The notes under the pieces were generated by a model that worked only from the letters and a program-made list of their open reading frames with translations, had not been told where the DNA came from and made no database searches. Positions 1 to 10,683 of a stretch of DNA of 64,000 nucleotides are shown here, in pieces. The stretch lies in assembly GCA_949152475.1 (NCBI GenBank), contig OX424564.1:39740165-39804164 (forward strand). The letters are read 5' to 3'. Source of the DNA: Terebella lapidaria (lineage: Eukaryota > Annelida > Polychaeta > Terebellida > Terebellidae). The translations under genes were made by a program, and so were the position numbers. Within the stretch, counting starts at the first letter, position 1. Every line of letters starts with the position of its first letter.

Positions 1-84
1 TAGTAGTTGTCTTGGCTTTTGGACAGTTGGACAGCTTTAATCTGGCCAATCACCATGTACACACAAAAGTATTTCTTCAAGTAG

Positions 85-350
85 CACCATCATACCCAAA
101 ATCCCAGGACTGGCCACCAGAATTGGCTTCTTATATTGAATATGTGACGGTTATTGGTGCTTATTTGCGAAATCGAGCTATAATTTGGCAGCCATCTTGG
201 ATTCTGAGCATCCACAATCCATCTAATCACAAAACTGGTTATTAATTTGGAATCCTCATACCCAAAAACCCAGGGTTAGACACCAAAATTGGCTTCCTAT
301 CTCAAATTGGCATGAATTAATGAGCATTTGATAATTTGGCGGCCATCTTG
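85..350. repeat. Two imperfect direct copies of a dispersed repeat
   Basis: Two segments share the order 'catacccaaaa-cccag', 'caccaaaattggcttc' and 'ggc(a/g)gccatcttggatt', spaced about 150 bp apart. A further GGCGGCCAT core lies near 500. No coding frame is supported. This looks like a fragment of a dispersed, degenerate repeat. Confidence 0.4.
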
Positions 351-764
351 GATTTTTTTCATTTTCGGGGGTCTGAATCAGTATTATTAGTATTGTTATG
401 AAGAATATATTTTCAAATAACTATATTTTACCATATTAGACCGAAAGCATCATGACAGGAGGATAATTTTTTTTTTTCCTAAAATACCAATTGTTGGTGG
501 CGGCCATTTTGAAAAAGGCCATAAAAAATTTAGCCCAGGAGTTATTTTTGCACACCTTCTGAAAAAGGTTGTCTTAGACCATTATGAAGCCATATCAATC
601 GATAGAAAAAAGTCTGTACCACATTTCCACCCTGCGTGCTATATGTTCATCATTCCTTCTGACTAATCTGGCCTGATTAGATTTCAACAGCAATGGCGGC
701 CATTTATGTCTTCTTGTTCATTTAGAAACTCTACAGCATGTGCTTCTTGTCGAGCTAAATCGTC

Positions 765-781
765 GCGGGGGGGGGGGGGGC
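765..781. repeat. Poly-G homopolymer
   Basis: A run of about 14 G. Similar G runs occur near 2790, 40055 and 56661. They may be real mononucleotide tracts, but their exact length is unreliable in any assembly. Confidence 0.6.
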
Positions 782-917
782 CAAGTTTCCTGGGTGTCAC
801 GTGGTGCGAATGATAAGTCATGATTGGCTGCAGGGTCTCGTGAGTGGGTCGTTGCTATGAGAACTGTGGAGCGCTTGCTTGCAAATATATGCTGTGCGCA
901 GAAAGTGTTACAGTGTT

Positions 918-1044
918 GGGCCCAAGTATCATACCCTGCGCCTTAATACTACTCGTCCACTAAATGAATGCCATTTAATCCGTCTGTCACCTTTTTAATC
1001 CTTATTGAATATAGAGGAAGGCGCAGTGTATGATACTTGGGCCC
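918..1044. mobile_element. Short MITE, 127 bp, with 27-bp terminal inverted repeats
   Basis: The left end GGGCCCAAGTATCATAC continues into CCTGCGCCTT. The right end is its inverse with one mismatch. The same 6 bp, AGTGTT, lies directly outside both ends (912-917 and 1045-1050) as a target-site duplication. There is no coding capacity. The superfamily is not clear; a 6-bp duplication is unusual among common MITEs. Confidence 0.7.
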
Positions 1045-1344
1045 AGTGTTGTATAAGTCTGAAACGTGTCGGCGTGTGTATGTTTGCCTGAATGCGGGTG
1101 GAGTTAGGTTTTGGGGGAGTAAAACCTGAATAAATATATTACAAGAGCATTACCAATCAAATAAACCTAACTAATTTGCCGCTATCAGTGCTTAACTCAC
1201 TCATGTGTCTTTTTCAACAATGATGCGGCCGCTGGTGGGACAACTTCCTAGTTACTTTTCTCCTGTGCCTCCAAACTAGTGTGTACGGAAGCCCAAAGGT
1301 GACATGCGGGTAAAAATTTTCTATGTCTTTTCCAGCAAAAAGCT

Positions 1345-2030
1345 AGCACGTTCGAACGTGGAAGCATTTAACACTATCACGTTCGCACGTGGAAACAGTT
1401 AAGGCTATTGCGTTCACACGCGGAAAGTCCGAAGTTATCACGTTCACACGTGGAAGCATTTAACGCTTCCACGTTCGCACGTGGAAACTTCAGGAGCTAC
1501 CACGTTCGCACGTGCAAAGATTTGTGAGAACGTGGTAGCTTTGAATCTTCCTACGTGTGAACGTAGAAACCTAAATCTTTCTACGTGCGAACGTGGAAAG
1601 GTATAGACACTTCCACGTATGAACGTGGTAGCTTTGAAACTTTCTACGTGTGAACGTGGAAACCTACATCTTTCTACGTTCGAACGTGATAAGTTTTAAA
1701 GTTTCTACGTGCGAACGTGAAAGCATATAATGTTTCCATGTGTGAACGTGGTAGCTTTGAAACTTTCTACGTGTGAACGTGGAAACCTACATCTTTCTAC
1801 GTTCGAACGCGATAGGTTTTAAAGTTTCTACGTGCGAACCTGAAAGCATATAATGTTTCCACGTGTGAACGTGGTAGCTTTGGACTTTCTACGTGTGAAC
1901 GTGGAAGCCTGAAACCTTTCTACGTGCGAACGTGATAAGTTTTAAAGTTACCACGTGCGAACGTGATAGCGCTAAATGCTTCCACGTGCGAACGTGGTAG
2001 TTTTGAACTTTCTACGTTCGAACGTGCAAG
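1345..2030. repeat. Array of about 22 units with a near-palindromic 16-bp core
   Basis: Units of about 31 bp each contain a core close to CCACGTGCGAACGTGG or its reverse complement CCACGTTCGCACGTGG. The spacers also recur, for example 'tagctttgaaactttcta'. The first six or so cores (1345-1515) are in one orientation and the rest (from about 1530) mostly in the other. Many cores include an E-box CACGTG. No protein is encoded. Confidence 0.8.
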
Positions 2031-2049
2031 GTTTTTAATAGAAAAAAAC

Positions 2050-4197
2050 ACCAATTTTTTTTCCCGCACCTGTCACCTATGGGCTTCCATAAGTGTGCCT
2101 GGTGCGAGACATGGTAATTTGTATATTGATATATATTTGGATTAGCGGAATCAATTTAATTCTACTCGGATTTGAGCACTTACACCGATTTTATCACTTT
2201 TGTCCTTGGGTTCGCTCTTGGAATATGAGTTTGTCTGTTTGTCAGGATCTATTCGTGTTCATGTGAATGAGGAGGAATGGGGCATACTCTTCATTGTTTC
2301 GGCCCAGATAGAGTTTAATCATCTAGCAGTATTCGCTCCTGCGTGAGGACTCGAAGTGGACTTGCGACCACTGACGTGTGTTTCTTGCCAGGGCACACCA
2401 GTAGGTACACCCTTTTTCAGTTGTTCCTCTTACTTTTTCATATTGTTCACTCAACGAAGATGCATACAGGCCAACATTGTACATCCGGTTATATTTCTCC
2501 CATGGAACAGGTCCCAAAGCTTGGTAATAAAAACATACATCGGTTCGTGTGTTGTTTTGTTAGGTATCGCTTGTTAGGTATCGCTGGGGCTAACATGTAA
2601 ATGCCACTGTCGCCAAACCCCGTTGGCAGGATGTAAAATGTCGGGAATCGTGAAACTATTGATCTCACATCGATACCCACTCAAAATGCAATTGATTTAT
2701 ACATAAATTTCGGCAAAAACTAATGCTTCCCTCAATGTACGCCATGGTAAAACGGTGATTTATGTGTGTAAGTGTGTGTGTGTGGGGAGGGGGGGGGGTA
2801 TATTGTTACCATCCAAAACAATTGGATATAATAAGTTATAGAATTATTCCAATTGATTTAATATATTATCGATAGATTTATTTTGGTCATTTATGTGGAA
2901 ATACCCGTCAAAGTAAAACCGTTTATTACATCAAGCAGATTTGTTTCAGATATATACAGAACAAATAGGTCGCTTTTCATGGAAAACAAACAATGTACAC
3001 ACAAAACAGCCGTTACCATGTTCGAAAGACAAAGGCATATAAAAATGCGGTATAGAGCGCATGCGTAGTTCCGCGAAAATCAGAGCGATGGCCGTTTCAG
3101 TAGTGCTGTCGTTTGCGAATAATTTGCAAAAGTGTTTAAACTTCATATAAGAGGCCAGATGGGAATATATATAACTTTGTGTGTAAGTTCCGTGTGCCAC
3201 GTCATGGACGGTTTGTATCAAGCTAAGGTTTTGACCCGCGAGTTGGATACCTGCATCTAGAGTATGTAGTCCCACTCGGTGCACTATATAAGTGACAGTT
3301 GGTGTGTTGTTGCAGTTTCAAACTCATGAATATGAAGCGTGACAGGTACGTAGATCAATAACAACCGGAATGAAGTATCACCTGCAATTACCTGGAGATT
3401 TACATGAAGCGGAGATTTATAGTCACAGGTCGCTTGATCCGGTGTTGTATCATTACTGTGTAATAGTGACGCAGACGTTCTTTATTGTCTCGTTATCGAT
3501 GTGTTCCACAACAAAGTGATCACGCTACGGTCAGCATTGTAGATCTTGTTACCAGCATGACCCTAATTCTGTGGTATATTCTTACATATGGCACGAAGCA
3601 GTGTATATTGATGTCTGTACTTTCAGCTTGTTTTGAAGACAACAGTCTCTTTCTCTCAGTACGAGTGGTATGAACCTCGATATTTTTTGTCCTTTTGGTT
3701 TGAAATGTCCGGAAGAGTATATATTACTCTGGAAGAACACAGTCTTGAAATATGATGACCTGGTTTGCAAGGCAATAGTTATGCTCGAAGAGCTGGAAAT
3801 GCAATCGGGTGTTGAGAAAGGACCAGTATCATGAAATGTTGTATTTTTACTCCTGGTCCATACAGGTTAAAATAGCGAAAAATCCCATGTGCCGTGCCTT
3901 ATATTCGTAGTTATCACGCGATGCCTAACACAAAAAGCTTTGATTTACTTGGGCCTTGCTAGTGGTATATTGTGCCTTTATCGGATACAGCGTATATCAT
4001 TCAAACCAAAATAGCAGAAATATTGAAAATATATAGATAGTCAATTTGCTTTTAGTGAGTGTATGTTGACTATGCAACAGTGATGGAGCCCAGAAAATGA
4101 ACTAAAAAACTTATAATATGAACTATAAAACATTAATATTCTGTGTTGCATGTAACGACAGTAAATATCAGCACATGTTATTCATGTTAGCATACTA
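2050..4197. other. Non-coding stretch, no gene recognised
   Basis: The short open frames here are not convincing. A GT/G-rich simple repeat lies at 2763-2800, and a TATA-like CTATATAAG lies at 3284-3292 (+) with no recognisable gene after it. Confidence 0.5.
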
Positions 4198-5100
4198 TTA
4201 AAGTACTAGGAACATGAAAATATGATGTGAGCTCAGATTAAAGCACCATATGAGCTGATCAGAACGGTTTTTACAGCATGTGAATATCTCGATTCCTTCA
4301 AAAGTTACAGTGCTTCAAAGTTCAAATTGCCCAAATTACAATTTGAAAAATCATATAGCTCATTAATATGCAAATTTGTATGCATGACGTCACAGGGGGA
4401 ACATTTTTTTAATTAGATTGTTTTAATGGCATATTAAAGTCTTAAGAAATTGCAATTATTCAACAAACCTTTTCCACATGCTCTACATAATTGATAGTCA
4501 ATGAATTTCACATCCGGATAGTTGCCAAGGTCACCAGTATTGATATAAGGCCCCTAGCAACCAGGGTTGCTATGGCCCAAATCCACAGTCATATCGATAA
4601 GCAAACAAAACCAAAGGTGAAAATGGATTGACTCCACATGCATAATTAATATGCAACAATCAAATTCTGTCAAAACCCCTATTTCTGACAGTTAGGACCC
4701 ATAGTAACCAATGGTTGCTAGGCACTCCAGCAGGTGAATAGTAACCATGGCAACAGTAACACTTTGAACAAAACTGATTATTGACCATGCCTATCAATGT
4801 TCGAAGTTTAGGTTTGCAATAATTCTGACCAGATCAATTATATTAAGACTTAAACTTGCCTGATTAAAAATATTCCCCCTTCTACGTCACGAATACCTCA
4901 TTTGCATACTAATTAGTTTCTCGTAAAATCCAGAAGTGTTCAATCCAGCATTATGTCAAAACCTGCCAAAATGTGGCATTCAAATGGCCATAACTTTTTA
5001 ACCAATAGAGATATTGGCGTGTGGTAAACTGCATTTTACTCAGCAAAACCAGGTCTCTCATTTGAGTTCACATCATATTTTCATGTTTCTAGTACTTTAA
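4198..5100. mobile_element. Non-autonomous TTAA-flanked element (MITE), 903 bp
   Basis: Both ends carry TTAA followed by the inverted repeat AGTACTAG(G/A)AACATG, continuing through 'aaaatatgatgtga'. About 37 bp match with two differences. Weaker inverted similarity continues inwards: a TATGCAAAT-like motif, then TGACGTCA/TGACGTAG, then GGGGGAA near 4370-4405 and 4875-4920. Duplication of TTAA is typical of piggyBac-type transposition, so this is probably a piggyBac-like MITE. It encodes no transposase. Confidence 0.7.
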
Positions 5101-6300
5101 ATGTAAACATTTCGTTCACATCGTGCATTTTCCGGTATGTTCTAACTTGGGTCATCAGGGCGTATTTTGGGATATGTAACCAGAGAATGTAGAACAATTT
5201 GATGTAACGTTCCTATATCATCTAAAACATGCCAAGCCATTGATTTATAACAAATAGCGATTATGCTCCTTTAAAAAAAAAAGTTGCTAGTTCAACTGAT
5301 TCTGTTTACTGTGTGTATTATTCGTGTCAGTCTGCTGAGTGATCAGATGTAAGTAACACGATAAGGTATTGTATTGTTGCATATAAGTTGCGGGACCAGT
5401 TTGGTAATACTACTGTAACTGTTTCCACCGGGTTATCATATACTTAGTTTACTGGATTTGTTTAAGGACACCATTGTAATTCGTCTAATATGAGTTATCG
5501 GATGACTATCAGCACTCAGTGATAACCATCTGTCTCCACAAATATTTCATCGTATCTTCACAATGACCTGTTTGTTTTTATAGCCTGTCATAACTACTGC
5601 ACAGATCCCTGATGTTTATGATAAGGACACAAGGAGTTTGTCCTTGCAATCTCTGTACACGACCTTCCTTAATATCATCTCAACAAACAAAATACACACG
5701 CCGGTGTGTAGTATACTTTGATAACAAGCAGTTCTTTTTCTTGTATTTTTCCGAGTGAGAGTATCGATGCAGGAGGCCGTTTGTTCATACATCATAAATT
5801 CATATACTGAATTTCCTGTCACGGTTCTCTTGTGTGGAGATCAAACTAGACTTTCAGTATAGCGATTCAGTGAGTTCTTGGGAAGTTCATTTTTTTTGGT
5901 AGAGTCTCAACATCATGTCTTCATTTATTACACTCTCAAACAAGTCATGTATGCTCATAAAGTTCGAGAATTACACTCAAGCATCACTTCATTGAGTCTG
6001 GGGTGTATAGACGTTCTTAGGTAGTGATAATATAACACGAAATGTCCTTGGTTTCTTCAGAATTGTTTCTTCATTATTTTTTTTTTTCACTTTTTGGTTC
6101 CCGGACGATAACTCGAGAAAGCCAGTTATCACATAGATTACGTGGATGAACCCCATTGTTTTTGAGCTGGCTCCGAGGTCCGGTTAGTTCTTGAGGATGA
6201 GTTTTCGGTTAACTGGTTTTCGGATGAAAACTCATAAGTACTTGCACTACACTTCTGGAACTTGAAACATAGGTTGATATTATGTCCGAGAGGAGCCCTG
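5101..6300. other. Non-coding stretch, nothing recognised
   Basis: AT-rich DNA with only short open frames and no repeat structure that I could define. Confidence 0.4.
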
Positions 6301-6504
6301 TTGATTATGGAGTCAATCAGTCAAATGACCTTTGACCAAAACCTTTGAGATTTTGGTGAGTCATCCTTGAGGGTCACTGCATATCTCGGAAACGGTGCGT
6401 CGCAGAGCGAAACGGACATTAATTTCGGACTCGTGGCACTAGGAAAACGTGTTTTAAGGGTATGTAGAGTGAACTTGGCCCTGGGCCAAATTTTTAGGTT
6501 ACCG

Positions 6505-8250
6505 TACCTATGGTCCGATAACCTATTGGCATGGCGTTGCGTCCAGCGTCGTCCATCGTCGTCGCCCACAATTTCTATCTTTGTTTACGGGCGATTTTTC
6601 TCTGAAATTTTGCACGAAAATGCTTAGAAATATTTCAAGAAGAAGGTTTTTTTATAGTTTTTTTTTAATTTTCACTATTATTTCAAAATGACGACATTTT
6701 TTGACGAAAGTTTCCAATTCTGGACATTGATGGACGTTTTCTCAAAATCTATTGAGTGACACTCCTCATATACACCCCTGTGATTTGTATAAGTTTTGTT
6801 GCCCTTGAATCGCTTGAAGTGGGCCATTTTGGCCCAAACTCCGCCCAAATGGGACTTTCCCAAGTTAAATCTTCCTGTGCTTTACAATGGGACACATTAT
6901 GGCTAATATCTCGTTTAATATTGATATTAGAGACTAGGAATCAATTATGGGCATATAGGAAATGATATATGCTGAATATTCTCGTGACCTTGAAATTGAC
7001 CTCTGACCTCAGTTTCAAGGTCAGATCACACACTGGCTTATATCTCGCTTATTTTCGACTTTACAGCTTAGGAGTCAATTGTGGACATATAGGGAATGAT
7101 ATATGCTGAATAGTCTGATGACCATGAATTTGACCTTTGACCTCATTTTCAAGGTCACAAGTCAAATGGCTAATATCTCGCTTATTATCGACTTTACAGC
7201 TTAGGAATCAATTATGAACATATAGGAAATTATTTATACAGATTATTCCCATGACCTTGAATTTGACCTTTGACCAAATCTCAAGGTCACAGGACAAAAT
7301 GACTAATATCTCACTTATTATCGATTTTACAGCTTAGGAATCAATTGTTAACATATTGAAAATGATATATGCTGAATATTGCCATGACCTTGAATTCGAC
7401 CTTTGACCTCATTTTCAAGGTCAAAGGACAAAATGACTAGTATCTAGCTTCTCTATTGACTTGGGATCCAATTGTGGACATATAGAAAATAATATACGTT
7501 GAATATTTTGATGACCTTGAATTTGACCTTAACCTTATTTTCAAGGTCTGAGCACAAAATAGCTAATATCTCACTTATTATCAACTTTACAGCCTAGGAA
7601 TCCATAGTGAACATATAGGAAATGATATATGCTGAATATTTGGGTTATCTTGAGTTCGACCTTTGACCTCATTATCAAGGTCAGAGAACAAAATGGCTAA
7701 TATCTCGCTTATTATCGACTTTGCAGCTTAGGAATCAACTGCGAATAGGAAATGATATATGCTGAATATTCTCATGACCTTGAACTTGATTTTTGACTTC
7801 ATTTTCAGAGTCAGATCACAAACGGCTAATATCTCACTTATTATCAATTTTACAGCTTATGAATCAATTGTGGTCAAACTCCAAATGATATATGATGATA
7901 TACTCTCGTGAACTCGACTTGACCAATTACCTTTATTTGAAGTTTCTTTTGACCTGATTTTCAAGGTGACAGGACAAAATGGCTAATATCTCGCTTATTG
8001 ACTTCATAGGAATCAATGATGGACATATAGGAAATGTTATAGCCAAAGGTTCGATGACCATGAATTTACCTTTGCCTTCATTTTCAAGGCCACAGTACAA
8101 AATTGCTAATATCTCTCTGATTATTGAATTTACAGCTTTGCAATCAACTGTGGACGTGATATGCTGAATATTATATATGCTGAATATTCTCTTGACCTTG
8201 AATTTAACCAGTGAGCTGGCTAACATCTAAAATATTAAACATATATTGTC
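6505..8250. repeat. Composite satellite, copy 1 (about 133-bp units with AGGTCA-like half-sites)
   Basis: The array begins with the module 'gataacctattggcatggcg' (about 6518) and a 'tctgaaattttgcac' module. About ten tandem units follow, each starting near 'aatatctcgcttattatcgac' and carrying 'gaaatgatatatgctgaata' and then TGACCTTTGACCT...TCAAGGTCA. The units are diverged and the period varies. The same layout in the same orientation recurs at 10684-13090. Confidence 0.8.
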
Positions 8251-8309
8251 CGGTAACCTATCTTTGGCCCTTGGCCTAATTTTTCTTTGCTGAGTCGGAA
8301 TTTTTCATT

Positions 8310-8560
8310 TTCGGCCATATCTCGGAAACGGCTTTTCGCAGAGTGATATGGACGTTATTTCTAGTATGTCTTAGGGGTATGTCGGTGAACTTGGCCCTGG
8401 GCCAATTTTCCAATTTTTGCTGGGTGGGCATTTCCATTTTCGGTCATATATCGGAATTGGTATGTCGTTGAATGAAACGGACGTTATTTTCAGACTTGTG
8501 ACACTAGACAAACATGTCTTAGGGGTATGTTGGGTGAAGTTTGCCCTGGGCGATTTATTT
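8310..8560. repeat. Degenerate repeat containing the ATATCTCGGAAACGG module
   Basis: Successive blocks carry 'atatctcggaaacgg', a 'gagcgaaacggacgttattt' type segment, 'gtcttaggggtatg' and 'gaacttggccctgggc'. Related blocks lie at 6370-6490 and 47600-47880. No coding function is supported. Confidence 0.6.
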
Positions 8561-9332
8561 TTACTGAGTGAGCATTTTTTATTTTCGACTTAAACTAAAC
8601 AAACATTTCGCCGAGTTGGGTGAACTTCAACCTCAACCTAATAATTTTCCGATGAGTCACCATATTTTATATTGGCAAAATTGAATCTCAGTAAAGTGAA
8701 ACTAATGGTGGTAATACATATGAATTTCAGTCGAAATGCCCCAAGTCATCTTTCGGCCTTCACATCTAGTTTAGCGGTGAAATAAGTCGACGGTTGTGTA
8801 TTTTACATGCAGTGTAGGCGATTTGTCTCGACAGCATCGAAATTCATCTTCACTTTCTTCACATTTCATCTCATCGCGGCCAGAATTACATCAGAGATCA
8901 TGGAGCTCGCAATACTTTATACTTGGGTATTGGCACCAGGTTTATTAGATATGACGCAATTTTCACGATATTAAAAAAAATCTAGATTTAAATAAAACAC
9001 AATATAATGATGATATAAACTATCTGACATTTAATATACAACGCCATGTAACTTGTGTGCTCTAATTCCTGTGTGCTCTGATTTTGTCTAGTCTTTGTAA
9101 TAAACCTAGGATATATTGCACATCGACTACATACTTTTACTAAGTATGTAAACTGAGGGCAACAAGCTGTATTGTGTATGTAACGAATTAAAAAAGACAC
9201 TACACCGATATCCTGGGAGCTGGTTATATATGCAAGTTGTTCATTATTTCTGTAGAACAGATTTATCTCCGAGAGGTGGCTTGTAAATCAAGTAGAAGGC
9301 CAGCTGTTTGGTCAGGAGCGCGGCTCGGGCGC

Positions 9333-9334
<2 letters not shown>

Positions 9335-9372
<38 letters not shown>
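9335..9372 (+). repeat. (CT)n microsatellite
   Basis: An almost pure CT/TC dinucleotide run of about 37 bp, roughly 310 bp upstream of the start codon of the pantothenate-kinase-like gene. It could belong to a pyrimidine-rich promoter or 5' UTR, but that is a guess. Confidence 0.85.
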
Positions 9373-9375
<3 letters not shown>

Positions 9376-9680
9376 GCGAGGTGAAAGTGCAGGTAAATAG
9401 ATAGACAGGCCGATTATTAGCCTAATGACAAGAAAAGATAACTATACCCAGAAATTGTGTGTGGTTGTACACAGTGAAACTTACTTTTAAGCGGTTATAC
9501 TTGTAATTTCTTTTAACTTTCTCCGAATTTGAAGTCATATTGGATTATATTGTCGAGCAGGTGAGTTTTTCTGATTGTGATATAGGTGATAAATGTTGCA
9601 AAATTCCACTGATTAGCTCCCTTTCGAGCTGTATCATTTTTCTGATCGTCCGACAGCGGATGGGCAGCTGAGAAATCACC

Positions 9681-9771
9681 ATGACAACACCAGACTTGGC
9701 CGTGCAATCCATGAGCTTCAGCATCCCTCCACTTGACTTCAACCTGAAAAACGCCTGCTCCATCGACTTCG
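9681..9771 (+). CDS. Pantothenate-kinase-like, coding exon 1
   Basis: Starts at ATG 9681 in a good context (ATCACCATGA). An in-frame TGA at 9669-9671 just upstream supports this start. It encodes residues 1-30 and the first base of codon 31, ending NACSIDFG. The donor is GTGATA at 9772, phase 1. The first part of the conserved D-x-G-G motif is here and is completed by the next exon. Confidence 0.8.
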
Positions 9772-10117
9772 GTGATATATGACTTCCATAATATATACTA
9801 GATATGGTGTAACCTTTTACTTGTAATTCACATATTGATGAAATTATGTTTCTTTGCTAGGGAAATAATTTATGCTACTGTCAACGCCTTGAGACCATCG
9901 CCATTGCTTCGGAAATATTTTATTATCGTTGTATATCCACATGTTCCGATTATTTAGAATCAGAACCTGTGATGTAGGCTAGCTAAGTCACCTATTCTTT
10001 TTATTCTGAACATAATGATATGCTCGCGCGTTGCCATTGGTTGCCGTTGGTGGAGCAGAATACGAAAAAATCAGTAGCACTGTCTGTTCTAAATACCGTA
10101 CTTCCGTGATCTTGCAG

Positions 10118-10328
10118 GCGGGTCGGTGATCAAAATCACTTACGCGGTTGACCAGGGTACCCACATCAAGGTACGCTGCCTGTCCTTCCTGCATAAAGAC
10201 CTGCAGGCGGCGTTACAATACCTGCGGGAACAAGCCGCGGCCGGCCTCGCTGAGGTCTCTGTCATCGACACATGTGGAATCGGTTGTCACCAGTATGAGG
10301 ACGACATCAAACGGGTACTCGGTGTGGG
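10118..10328 (+). CDS. Pantothenate-kinase-like, coding exon 2
   Basis: The acceptor is CTTGCAG. The exon completes GGSVIKI and continues to GIGCHQYEDDIKRVLGVG. I chose the donor GTAGGT at 10329 (phase 2) because it fits the acceptor at 14735 and aligns with the family. A GT at 10322 joined to an AG at 14735-14736 also stays in frame but drops two residues. The exon end and donor are partly duplicated just downstream: AAACGGGTACTCGGTGTGG recurs at about 10339. Confidence 0.8.
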
Positions 10329-10683
10329 GTAGGTATGCCAAACGGGTACTCGGTGTGGTGTGAGTTTTTATCTCACGGATCAACATGGGGTGAGTACACA
10401 ACCTGTTACATCATGCGAGTACTCGCGGCGCCTGTGAAACTAATACTACAAACAGGTACCAGGCATGGGGTGAGTACAGGATCTGTTACACCAAAAAAAT
10501 GGAAAAGGGTGGAAAGATAATATATAAATTAAAACGGGTACACGGGCCTGGAGGTGAGCACACAATCTGTGAGTATTCTGCGCTAGGAGAGTACCAAAGT
10601 TTGATATCAAATGTGCACCAAACACGACTCTTTCCTTCCGATGAAAAGTGCATCGTATTGTGTACATGTCTAATACTCTCACG

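Noticed and set aside
3284..3293. TATA-like CTATATAAG as a gene promoter
   Set aside because: No coding region or other core elements could be tied to it.
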